Source: Arachis hypogaea (taxonomy: Eukaryota; Streptophyta; Magnoliopsida; Fabales; Fabaceae). From it: a DNA stretch of 64,000 nucleotides. Below, in pieces: positions 33,767 through 44,898 of the stretch (position 1 is the first letter of the stretch; each line of letters starts with the position of its first letter). The stretch lies in contig NC_092039.1 of assembly GCF_003086295.3 (NCBI RefSeq), positions 97,360,561 to 97,424,560 of the forward strand, given 5' to 3'. The notes under the pieces are model-generated. The model worked only from the letters and a program-made list of their open reading frames with translations. It made no database searches and was not told the DNA's origin. The translations under genes were made by a program, and so were the position numbers.

Positions 33767-35189
33767 TGGTGGGGATTTTATAACCACAAACTAACTAGCA
33801 AGTGCATCAAGTCGTACCAAATAGTACCTCAAGTGAATGAGGGTCGATCCCACGAGAATTGATGGAATAAGCAACAATGATTGAATGATTTACTTAGTTA
33901 GACAAAAAGAAAATGGTGTTTTGAGAGTTCAAAAGCATAAACGGTAAATTCAAAATATCAGAAAGCAAGCAGTAAACGGTTGTGAAATATATGGAGAAAA
34001 CAGTTAGGGCTTCAGAGATATTTATTTTTCGGGTAAACTTTTCTTACCAACTATTTTAATCATGCAAGATTCAATTCATGGCAAACTATATGTGACTAAA
34101 CCCTAATTCTTTAGACCTTTTTAGTCTCCTCTAACTTTCATCAACCGCCAATTCCTTGGTCACTTGATCCCAATTAGAGGGTTAAGTTCAATTCTAGTTT
34201 ATCTGCCACAAAAACCCTAATTACCTAAATATAAGAGAATTATATGTCACGCATTCCGTTAAGTCTAGAAGTTTAGGAGAAATTGTTTTTAAGCTGTTGT
34301 GCAAGTAAAGAGCTTTTCCAAGTTTTACAAGAACTCAATTAGAACAAGGGTCATACTTCCGTTCCACCCAGATTCATAAGATAAAGAACAAAAACAATTC
34401 TTGAAATAGAAATCAGTACATAAATTAAAATAGAAAAATAATAGTATCAATCCATACAATAGACAGAGCTCCTAATCTTAATAGTGGAGGTTTAATTGCT
34501 CATGGTTCAGAGAGAAAACAATGATTCTAAAAAACTCTAAATTGCGGAATGAGGTAAGAGAGCAGATATGAGCCCGAAGGGCTGATTCTTTTCCTTTTTA
34601 TATCTAATCCTAAATAATGTAAAATATATTTTCTAAAACTAAATAATATCTTTTTCTATTTTAAAATAAATAAAAGTTTAATCAGAATTAATAAAAGATT
34701 GCGTGTTGGCTTCTTGTGGATGCCTAACTTGGAGAAATTGGAGTTGAACTTTGCCATGGCCGAAGAGATTGAAGTGGGCTTTCAAGCTTTGGCGCCTAAC
34801 TTCGAAATCATGGCGCCTAATTTGGGTAATTCCAAGTTAGGCGCCACCTTGGCCGAACCGAATGAAGAAAAAGGGAATACTATTATATATCATTGGAAAG
34901 TTCGGGAAGTTAGCTTTCCAATGCCACTAGATTCACATCAATTGGATCTCTATAGCTCAAGTTATGTTCGTTAGAGTGCAGGGAGATTAGGGTTGATGGC
35001 ATCATCCACTTTCTGCCTCTTCTTCTATAAAACTCCATCAAATCCATCCGAATGCTACCTGAAATAAACAAAATTGAACACAACTCAAAGTAGCATTCAT
35101 AGTGGCTAAAAAGTATTTAAATATTGATTAAACTTAATAATTCAAATACAAATTCACTCGGAAAAGATAGAAAAGATGCTCATGCATCA
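33767..35189 (-). repeat. 5' LTR of B2
   Basis: 1423 bp, window TGGTGGGGATTTTATAACCAC to GATGCTCATGCATCA. Contains GGCGCCTAACTTCG...CCAAGTTAGGCGCC at 34790-34845. Followed by the ATACA target copy. Confidence 0.88.
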
Positions 35190-35194
35190 ATACA

Positions 35195-35217
35195 CAAGGT
35201 AATAATTAAAGTAAACA

Positions 35218-35262
<45 letters not shown>

Positions 35263-35787
35263 TATGATATACAAAAGGAGGACTAGTCACAGCCTGCGGA
35301 GTTTAGGTCGACTAGTCAAACTGAATACAACAGAATTTTAAAATTTTAAAACAATAACAACCTATCTCTTAAAGTTTTTAGAAATAAAGCCTCTAAGGCA
35401 ACAAAGTTATAAAAATACAAAGGATAAGAGAGTGACTACATCGAACATATCAAACTATAAAAAGTGATAAAAGATCCTCCACTCCGTTAAGATCTTATAA
35501 CTCACCGAGGTGGGTTACGACCTGCATCTAAAAAACAACAACTGAATATGGTATGAGAACTGGAGGTTCTCAGTATGGTAACAGTGCCCAATATATAAGA
35601 TGTAAGGTTCCTGGACGCCAAAAGCAATCCTAGAACTTCACATTGATACAGATATTCAAGCTTAACATAAATAAATAACTTAAAGTATAAATAATAAACA
35701 GCGTTATCTAAACTTAGGGGATCTCTAACTAATACTAATCACCCCGATGTATCCCACAGCCTTCACCAACCTAACCTCCGTGCGATC
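35195..35787 (-). repeat. Chromovirus-like LTR, segment 3 of 4
   Basis: Begins with a (TA)n microsatellite (35211-35262), then GGTGGGTTACGACCTGCATC near 35500, typical of Del/Tekay-type LTRs as I remember them. Interrupted at 35788 by a 212-bp insertion and continues at 36005. Confidence 0.6.
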
Positions 35788-35999
35788 TGATAAACCACTA
35801 TTTTATGGTTTATCTTGTGCTCAATTGAGTGGTTTTTATCAACTCTTTACCCACTTATTTATACTATTTGCATGTTTTATATTTTCCTTCTTGATTTTGT
35901 GCTTTGATTGAAAACATGCTTCTTTGGACTTATATTTGCTTATTATTAATCCTCTCTTATTACCATTAGATGCCTTGATATGGGTGTTAAGTGTTTTCA
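35788..35999 (+). mobile_element. 212-bp mini-LTR insertion related to the C LTR (target duplication CGATC)
   Basis: Starts TGATAAACCACTATTTTATGG and ends TTTTCA. Flanked by CGATC at 35783-35787 and 36000-36004. It matches the sense start of the C LTR (reverse of 31440-31650) and ends where the C LTR continues with GGTTTTAT. The first bases form a hairpin GATAAACCA...TGGTTTATC. Either a truncated solo LTR or a member of a separate short-LTR (TRIM-like) family. Confidence 0.7.
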
Positions 36000-36273
36000 C
36001 GATCCCATCGCCACTGTCCCCCGATCCTCCTTAATGCCAATAAAGCACATTTAATGCAAACAAGTAAAGCACAATTAATATTCACGTATAACAGGTAAGC
36101 CAACTAGCATTTAGACATATTATTCAAATAGGCATAACTCAAGTAATCAAAGCAAACAAGCAGGTAAAAGATGCATATGATGAATGTCTATCTTATTTTG
36201 GCTTGTGATAGCACTTGTCAGTTCAAAATGCCAACCCGACACATCTTCGGTGATGTTGCCTTTCTGCCACGCC

Positions 36274-36500
36274 AAGGATATAGTGCCTTGCACACTATCA
36301 CATAATGCGCATCCCAGGGATATAGTGCCCAACTCACTCTTACAGTAGAGGATCTGTTATGCCAAGGATATAGTGCCCAACTCACTCATGTGGCAGAAAG
36401 GTTGTCAATCATAACTTCACCCCAGGGATGTAGTGCCCGACTCACTCTTGCAGCAGAAAACTGCCACGCCAGGGATATAGTGCCCTGCACACTCTCATTA
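36274..36500. repeat. Imperfect tandem repeats, CCAGGGATATAGTGCCC unit
   Basis: Five units at about 36278, 36311, 36362, 36421 and 36468, each CCAnGGATATAGTGCC followed by AACTCACTCT or GCACACTCTC, spaced 33-59 bp. Part of the chromovirus LTR. Confidence 0.8.
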
Positions 36501-36814
36501 TTCAACAGATTCATCATCCTTTTTCCAGGTTCTCAAGTTTCAGTCTCATCATCACCATCATCAATCCTTAAGTTCCCCAAATATGACATAATCATTCTAA
36601 ATCTCAAAGTCTCGTCAGAGAAATACCTCACCACGCCACATTCACTAATCTCATCCACAAACCTTCCAAAGCCTAAGTCACCAGCTCTAAACTCATATCA
36701 AAGAACATCACTATTTCGAATTAACTATCCCATCTTCATTAGTCTTAGACCCCAATTACTAGCCACAAGTCTTAAAGAAAAGTTATGGAAGTTTGGAAAC
36801 ATTTTTCAGCAAAA

Positions 36815-37010
36815 CAAGGGTTGTGCGTATGCACACCCCTATCATGCGTACGCACACGTTGAAAAAGGTACGTCCGCATACGCATACAATACGTCCGTGT
36901 ATGCATACACAAAAATTGGACCATTTTGTGTATGCATACTTGGGCCATGTACGCAGGAGTACTGGACAGAGGCCACCATCCGCGTATGAGGCATGGGTCT
37001 GCGTATGCAT
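36815..37010. repeat. GCGTATGCATAC motif cluster
   Basis: About ten copies of GTATGCATAC, GCGTACGCAC and CCGCATACGC, self-complementary words with CG at the ends. A similar short cluster is at 41540-41665. Confidence 0.7.
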
Positions 37011-38633
37011 GTATATCAAAATCCAGAAAAATTTAAGTTGCAGAAATTTCAGTTTTAGACCCAAAACTTAAAATGTTAATAACTTCCTCTATAAAACTCT
37101 ATTTTTTCTCAAATTTTATATCAATTTAAAGTCTTTAAATCATCTTTAATTTAAAATAACTTTCAACCAATTTCAAAAACTGAGTTTCAAGTTATAATCT
37201 GCCAACATTCACTAAAAACAAGTTTTTACCAAAAGTGGTAATTCTCTAGTTTTCCAAAACTTCCAAAACCAAAACAACTCAAAACATACCCAAACATCAT
37301 AAAACACTACCTCCTACATCAATTCACCATTTCACATCATTTCCATCAATTTCAACACCTATTTCACTCATTCTCTTCCAACTCTTTCCACAACAAATCC
37401 AACACAATACACAACTTCCAAATCAAAATATCAATATTAACCAATTTGTACAATTCAACTAATCATAAACCTCATCCATCCTATAACATCTTCAATCCTC
37501 ATAAGTTACATCATTCAACACCAATATCAAACATCAACATCATTCATTGACAATAACATCATAATATCATCAAAATGATCACATTCATCAAAATCATCAT
37601 ACATCATCAATCTACAATTTTCAACAACCAATTCAATCCTATCCTAAGGTCCACTAGCCTAAGTGTCCAGAAACATTACATATTACATAAAGAAAACTGA
37701 AACAATACCTTGGTTGATTCCTAAAATGCACCAAACACCAAAAAGAAGCCACCAAGCTTGATCTAAAAGCCTCAAACCAACTCCAACAAACACCAAAACT
37801 CAATCTAACAGCATACAACATACCAACATCAAACCTAGGGTTCACAAAATAACTAACCACAAGAGTTTAGTGAGACCTTACCTTATCCAAAGAGATTAGG
37901 AGCAAAATTCAATAATATTTCAATGCTAGATCACCCCTAAACAAGCAAAATCACAAAACCTACTCAAAAATCAAACGTAAAAATACAAAATTACTTAGAA
38001 AATAAAATAAGAGCATGAGACATAATTTCTTACCATAAAATCCTAGATAGAAATGACGGGCTCCGTAAGAACTTTGCGTGGCTGCAAACAGCTCGTCAAT
38101 CAGAGCTCCGTAGCTCAAGTTATGGCCAAATGAAGGAGGAGATAAATAGTAAAATCTCAATCTCTCTTCCTCTCTTCACTTCACCACCCCTTTCTTCAAA
38201 TTAGGGCACAAATGATCTGAATTCTCATTAAAGAGTGGTTATATATGTTGAGCTTGGGCCCAACTTGGGCCTAGTCCAACCCATTAGCATTTTAGGTCTG
38301 TTTGACCTAACTTTGGGGCAAAACCTTTAAGATTAGCGCCCGGTTTTCGATTCTAAATTATTATTTTTTGCTTTCAAAATAATAAATTCTATTTTTAAAA
38401 TCTTATTTTTCTTAATACGCAGTTCTGGTTAGACTAGAGCCTGTACTGCCGGCTTAAGTGCCAGTATGCATTTTTATGAAAATTTCTCCGTAAAAGATAC
38501 ATTTTCCCACTTTGAAAAATTCATTAAATTCAAATTTCACCTTTTTATTTTCAAAATAATATTTCTATATTTTTGAACTTATTTTGGATAGTTAAATTAT
38601 TATTTTATTAAAACGGTTATTCCAGTTCTTACA

Positions 38634-41529
38634 AGGTCAATCCCACGAGTATTGATGGACCAAGCAACAATAATTGAATGATTTACTTAGTCAGATAAAC
38701 AGAAAATGGTGTTTTGGGTTCAAAAGCATTAAATAGTAATTCAAGAATTAAGAAATCAAATAATAAATTTGGTGTGAAAAGTATGTGAGAAAACAGTTAA
38801 GGTTTCAAAGATATTTATTTTTCTGGATTAATAGTTCTTACCAAATACTTTAATCATGCAAGATTCAATTCATCGCAAACTTTAATTGACTAAACCCTAA
38901 TTCTTAGTGATTGAGTTTCCTCTAACCTAATCAATCGCTAATTCCTTGGTCACGTAATTTAGATTAAAGGGTTTAGCTCAATTCTAGTTTATTAGCCACA
39001 TAAACCCTAATTACCTGATGAGCAGATAATTTGTATGCTTTTTGGCATTGTTTTTAGTATGTTTCTAGTATGATTTAGTTAGATTTTAGTATATTTTTAT
39101 TAGTTTTTAGCTAAAATTCACTTTTCTAGACTTTACTATGAGTTTGTGTGTTTTTCTGTGATTTCAGGTATTTTCTGGCTGAAATTGAGGGTCCTGAGCA
39201 AAAATCTGATTCCGAGACCAAAAAGGACTGCAGATGCTGTTGGATTCTGACCTCCCTGCACTCGAAGTGGATTTTCTGGAGATACAGAAGTTCAATTGGC
39301 GCGCTCTCAACGGCATTGGAAAGTAGACATCCTGGGCTTTCCAGCAATATATAATAGTCCATATTTTGCCCAAGATTTGATGGCCCAAACCGGCGCTCAA
39401 AGTCACCTACAGAAATTCCAGCGTTAAACGCCGGAACTGGCATAAAACTTGGAGTTAAACGCCCAAACTGGCATGAAAGCTGGCGTTTAACTCCAGAAAA
39501 AGTCTCTACACGAAATTGTTTCATTGCTCAGCCCAAGCACACACCAAGTGGACCCAGAAGTGGATTTTTACGTCATTTACTCATTTCTGTACACCCTAGG
39601 CTACTAGTTTACTATTAATAGGATCTTTTGACATTGTATCTGTACCTTTTGATAACCTTATGACATTTTTACACGTTTTCTTCCACAGCATGAGTCTCTA
39701 AACCCCATGGTTGGGGGTGAGGAGCTCTGCTGTGTCTTGATGGATTAATGCAATTACTACTGTTTCTCATTCAATCATGCTTGCTTCCATTCTAAGATAA
39801 TACTTGTTCTTAATCCGGATGAATGTGATGATCCGTGACAATCATCATCATTCTCAACTATGAACGTGTGACTAACAACCACCTCCGTTCTACCTTAGAT
39901 TAAGTAGTTATCTCTTGGGTTCTTTAACCGGAATCTTCGTGGTATAAGCTAGACTGATGGCGGCATTCAAGAGAATCCGGAAGGTCTAAACCTTGTCTGT
40001 GGTATTCTGAGTAGGATTCAATGACTGAATGACTGTGACGTGCTTCAATCTCCTGAAGGCGGGGCGTTAGTGACAGACGCAAAAGAATCACTGGATTCTA
40101 TTCCGGCCTGATTGAGAACCGACAGATGGAATGCCGTGCCGTGACAGGGCATTAGGAATCGTTCCAATGAGAGGATGGGAGGTAGCCACTGACAACGGTG
40201 AAACCCTACACACAACTTGCCATGGAAGGAGACTTGCGTGTTTGAAGAAGAAGACAGTAGGAAAGCAGAGATTCAGAAGATGGAGCATCTCCAAACCTCA
40301 ACCTATTCTCCATTACTGCAAAACAAGTAACTATTTCATGTTCTTTTGCTTTTCACAATCAATCCTGATAATTTCTGATATCCTGACTAAGATTTACAAG
40401 ATAACCATAGCTTGCTTCAAGCCGACAATCTCTGTGGGATCGACCCTTGCTCACGCAAGGTATTACTTGGACGACCCAGTACACTTGCTGGTTAGTTGTG
40501 CGGGATTGCAAAAGTGTTATTGCAATTTCGTGCACCATTACCCAAATATAAGATGATTATATGTCATGTATCACGTGAAGTCCAAGTAATTAGTGGTTTA
40601 GGAGGAGTTACTTTCAAACTATTATTCAAGTGAGTTAACTTTTTCAAGAATCAACAAGAATTCATGTAGAAAAAGAGATATCTTCCAATATGCTCAAATT
40701 CATAAGATGAAGAATGAACGTAATCCTTGAATATAAATCAGTGCATTGATTGAAAGTATAATGACAATAATTTTAATCCATAGAAAAAACAGAGCTCCTA
40801 ACCTTAACAGATGAGGTTTAGTTGCTCATGGCTCAGAGAAACTAGGGTTCCCAAAACTGTGTAAAGTGTAGAATGAGGAAGAGAGAAGAGAGGGAGCCCG
40901 AAGGGCTAAATATTTTTTCCTTTTATATCTAACCTAATTGATTTGAGACTTAAATAAAATAATAACTACTAAAAACCTAAAAGATTATGTTTTTTTTTAA
41001 CTAATAACGAAAAGAAAAGAAAAGAAAATTACTTATTAACAAAATCTAAACGAGTGAAGCCTTCCGAGTGAATCCATATGCGCACTACTCACGCTAAACT
41101 CTATGCTCGGCGTTTAGCGCCGCTGAGGCCGAATCAATTGGTATGCTTGCTATCTTCCTGACGCTAAACGCCAAGCCTGGCATTTAGCACCACTAGCATG
41201 CAACTCTGGTACGAATTACAGAGCACTTGGCGCTAAATACCGAATCGTGGCATTTAGCGCCAACCCAACAGAATGGTTGCACGTATTATGAGGTGCCTAG
41301 GACCAAAGGCCCAGTAGCGGTGTTTAACACCAGCTTGGCAGCATCAAATTTCTTCCTTTTTCTTTTGCATGAACTCTGCTAAACTCAATCGAATTTTTCT
41401 AAAATAAATAAAACCACAATGCGCCTCAAAGTAGCATCTAAATGGGTTTCAAACACTATAATCTCAATAAAACTCAATAAATTCATATCTAAAATAATAA
41501 TAAAATATAAAAAAAATGCTCACATATCA
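38634..41529 (-). repeat. B'-type LTR, interrupted by a family A solo LTR
   Basis: Pieces 38634-39015 and 40543-41529. Missing its first about 70 bp on the left, where the chromovirus LTR begins, so the chromovirus probably inserted here. Right end ...ATGCTCACATATCA. Contains the GGCGTTTAGCGCC / GGCGCTAAATnCC cluster at 41090-41340, the same motif type as in 13785-13965. Confidence 0.65.
39016..40537 (+). repeat. Solo family A LTR (target duplication TTACC)
   Basis: TGATGAGCAGATAATTTG to TTTCGTGCACCA, 1522 bp, flanked by TTACC at 39011-39015 and 40538-40542. GGCGTTAAACGCC cluster at 39415-39500; U5 hairpin reversed copy CCTTGCTCACGCAAGG near 40444. Confidence 0.93.
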
Positions 41530-41723
41530 GTACACATGCATCCATGCGTATGCACAAAAGCTGGAAATTTGAAGACTCATGTGTACACATGCTGCATGCG
41601 TACGTGCTATTGAATATTTTTTGCATTGTCATGTGTGCGCATGCCTTATACGTACGCATGACCCAGTTAACAGTGGGTGTTCTAAATACCAGGAAGAATG
41701 GGCGTTGAAGTCCCACATGCCTT
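41530..41723. other. Host sequence of the A5 insertion, left side
   Basis: Short piece with GCGTATGCAC / CATGCGTACG words, ending in the GCCTT target copy (41719-41723). It should be contiguous with 61966 onward once A5 is removed. Confidence 0.55.
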
Positions 41724-43412
41724 TGATGAGCGGATAATTTATACGCTTTTTGGCATTGTTTTTATATAGTTTTTAGTAAGTTTAAGCTACTTTTAGGGAT
41801 GTTTTCACTAGTTTTTATGTTAAATTCATATTTCTGGACTTTACTATGAGTTTGTGTGTTTTTCTGTGATTTCAGGTAAATTCTGACTGAAATTGAGGGA
41901 TTTGAGCAAAACTCTGAAGAAGGCTGACAAAAGGATTGCTGATGTTGTTGGAATCTGACCTCCCTGCACTCGAAATGGATTTTCTGGAGCTACAGAACTC
42001 CAATTGGCTCGTTCTCAATGGCGTTGGAAAGTAGACATCCAGGGCTTTCCAGCAATATATAATAGTCCATACTTTATTCGAAGATTGACGACGTAACTTG
42101 GCGTTGAATGCCAAGTACAAGCTGCTGTCTGGAGTTAAACGCCAGAAAAACGTCATGATCCGGAGTTGAACGCCCAAAACACGTCATAACTCGGAGTTCA
42201 ACTCCAAGAGAAGCCTCAGCTCGTGGATTGATCAAGCTCAGCCCAAACATACACCAAGTGGGCCCCGGAAGTGAATTTATGCATCAATTACTTACTCATG
42301 TAAACCCTAGAAGCTAGTTTATTATAAATAGAACATTTATCTATTGTATTAGACATCTTTTGACACTTTGAATCTATTGATCATTCGGTCACTTGATCAT
42401 GGAGGGGGCTGGCCATTCGGCCATGCCTAAATCCTTTACTTATGTATTTTCAACGGTGGAGTTTCTGCACACCATAGATTAAGGGTGTGGAGCTCTGCTG
42501 TACCTCAAGTATTAATGCAATTCTATTGTCTTTTATTCAATTCTCTCTTATTCTTATTCCAAGATATTCATTTGTACCCAAGAACATGATGAATGTGATG
42601 ATAAGTAACCCTCATTATCATTCTCACTTATGAACGCACGTGATTGACAACCACTTCCGTTCTACATGCAACAGAGCTTGAATGTGTATCTCTTAGATTC
42701 CCCAACAGAATCTTCGTGGTATAAGTTAGATAGATGGCGGCATTCATGAGGATCCGGAAAGTCTAAACCTTGTCTGTGGTATTCCGAGTAGGACTCTATG
42801 ATTGAATGACTGTGACGAGCTTCAAACTCCTGAAGGCTGGGCGTGATGACAAGCGCAAAAGAATCAAGGGATTCTATTCCAACCTGATTGAGAACCGACA
42901 GATGATTAGCCGTGCTGTGACAGAGCATAGGAACGTTTTCACTGAGAGGATGGGATGTAGCCATTGACAACGATGATGCCCTACATACAGCTTGCCATGG
43001 AAAGGAGTAAGAAGGATTGAGTCGAAGCAGTGGGAGAGCAGGCGTCCTTGAGCCATACAGTATCTCCATTCGCTTATCTGAAATTCCCACCAATGAATCT
43101 GCATAAGTATTCTATCCCTTTTATTATTTATTTTCTTATTTCTATTTTCGAAAACCCATAACCCAATTTAATCTGCCTAACTGAGATTTACAAGGTGACC
43201 ATAGCTTGCTTCATACCAACAATCTCTGTGGGATCGACCCTTACTCGCGTAAGGTTTATTACTTGGACGACCCAGTACACTTGCTGGTTAGTTGAACGGA
43301 GTTGTGTCCACTCGTGCCAATTTCAATTTCCATAATTTTACAATTACGTGCAACTACAGCACCAAGTTGATAAATGTAACTCAAAGAATAGTGATCACAA
43401 TTTCGTCCACCA
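41724..43412 (+). repeat. 5' LTR of A5
   Basis: TGATGAGCGGATAATTTATA to TTTCGTCCACCA. U3 has GGCGTTGAATGCC-type words and ACGTCAT sites at about 42090-42215 and a TATA box TATAAATA at 42323-42330. U5 carries ACCCTTACTCGCGTAAGGT near 43238. Confidence 0.93.
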
Positions 43413-43418
43413 AGTTTT

Positions 43419-43437
43419 TGGCGCCGTTGCCGGGGAT
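43419..43437 (+). promoter_or_regulatory. Primer binding site, tRNA-Asp(GTC), of A5
   Basis: TGGCGCCGTTGCCGGGGAT, a full match to the complement of the plant tRNA-Asp 3' end as I remember it; six bases after the LTR. Confidence 0.9.
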
Positions 43438-44898
43438 TGTTCGAGTATGGACAACTGACGGTTCATCTTGTTGCTCAGATTAGGTAATTTTTTCTTTCAA
43501 AAATCTTTTTTCAAAATTTTTCTTTTCTTTTTCATTTTTTCCAAAAATATTTTCGAAATTAATTAATAAAAATCCAAAAAAAAATCATAAAATCAAAAAA
43601 AAAAACCAAAAATGTTTTGTGTTCTTGTTTGAGTCTTGTGTTAATTGCATGCTTTTAAATTTTTTCTTGCATTTTTTCGAAAATCTCATGCATTCATAGT
43701 GTTCTTCATGATCTTCAAGTTGTTCTTGATAAGTCCTCTTGTTTGATCTTGATGTTTTCTTATTTTGTGTCTTTCCTTGTTTTTCTTGTGCACTTTTGCA
43801 TTCATATTTTCCATGCATTAAAGATTTCTAAGTTTGGTGTCTTGCATGTTTTCTTTGCATCAAAAATTTTTCAAAATAATGTTCTTGATGTTCATCATGA
43901 TCTTCAAAGTGTTCTTGGTGTTCATCTTGACATTCATAGCATTCTTGCATGCATTCATTGTTTTGATCTAAAAATTTCATGCATTGAGTATTTTTGTTGT
44001 TTTTCTTTCTCATAATTAAAATATTCAAAAATAAAAAAAATAATATCTTTTCCTTATTTTCCTCCAAATTTTCGAAATTTTGGGTTGACTTGGTCAAAAA
44101 TTTTTTAAAATTAGTTGTTTCTTACAAGTCAAGTCAAAATTTCAATTTTAAAAATCTTATCTTTTTAAAATCTTTTTCAAAAAAATCATATCTTTTTCAT
44201 TTTTTTTATAATTTTCGAAAATTTCAAAAATCTTTTTCAAAATATTTTCAAAATCTTTTTCTTATCTTTATTTGATATTTTCGAAAATTCACTAATAATT
44301 AATGTGATTGGTTCAAAAATTTGAAGTTTGTTACTTTCTTGTTAAGAAAGGTTCAATCTTTAAGTTTTAGAATCTTATCTTGTAGTTTCTTGTTAGTGAA
44401 ATAAATAATTTCAAATTTTTAAAATTAAAATCTTTTTATCTTTTATCTTATCTTTTTCAAAATTTTTATCTTTTTCAAAATTTAATTTCAAAATATCTTA
44501 TCTAACTTCTTATCTTCTTATCTTTTTCAAAATTTGATTTCAAATCTTTTTCAATCAACTAACTAACTTTTTGTTTGTTTCTTATCTTTTTCAAAACCAA
44601 CTAACTACCTATCCCTCTCTAAATTTCAAAAATTCTCCCTCCCTTTTTCAAAAATTCTTTTTGTTTTAAATTTTAATTTTAATTATATTTTGTCTTTGAT
44701 TTTCGAAAATTACTAACCTCTTTTTCAAAAATTATTTAATTATTTAATTACTAACACTTCTCTTCACCTCTCTTCATCCAAAAATCCGAATCCATCCTTC
44801 TTCATTCTTCTACCCCCTTCTTCTTCTACTAACATAAAGGAATCTCTATACTGTGACATAGAGGATTCCTCTTTCTTTTCTTGGTTCTTCTCTTTCAT
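43438..44898 (+). other. U-rich leader of A5
   Basis: 1.46 kb, strongly T-rich, with many ATCTTTTTCAAAAT repeats (44150-44640) and a TAAGTTTGGTGT box at 43829-43840. A possible 5' splice site AG|GTAATTTT lies at 43482-43491. A hydrophobic 90-codon frame (43743-44015) has a counterpart in A6 (52731-53006) but looks like low-complexity DNA. Confidence 0.65.

Larger units (their letters stand above)
23713..35189 (-). mobile_element. B2: family B element with a large internal deletion, hosting element C
   Basis: Perfect target duplication ATACA (23708-23712 and 35190-35194). Minus-strand order: 5' LTR (33767-35189), decayed primer site, leader, gag (to 31656), element C, protease scrap, truncated 3' LTR. 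Without C it is about 5.2 kb, shorter than B1. The missing part runs from protease through the 3' noncoding region into the U3 start of the 3' LTR (junction near 24917). Confidence 0.88.
36005..38633 (-). repeat. Chromovirus-like LTR, segment 4 of 4
   Basis: Contains tandem repeats (36274-36500), a GCGTATGCATAC cluster (36815-37010), an AC-rich low-complexity stretch (37080-37640) and a sense U3 end with TATATATAACCACTC reversed near 38230. Ends GGTTATTCCAGTTCTTACA at 38633. ORFs on either strand here are short and unsupported. Confidence 0.6.

Noticed and set aside
36390..36989. 199-codon plus-strand open frame in the chromovirus LTR
   Set aside because: Spans tandem repeats and the GCGTATGC cluster; no recognisable domain, and the overlapping opposite frame is also open.
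43743..44015. Hydrophobic 90-codon leader ORF conserved in A6 (52731-53006)
   Set aside because: T-rich low-complexity DNA gives Phe/Ile/Leu/His frames by composition; A5 and A6 are too similar overall for conservation to mean much, and the opposite strand is equally open.
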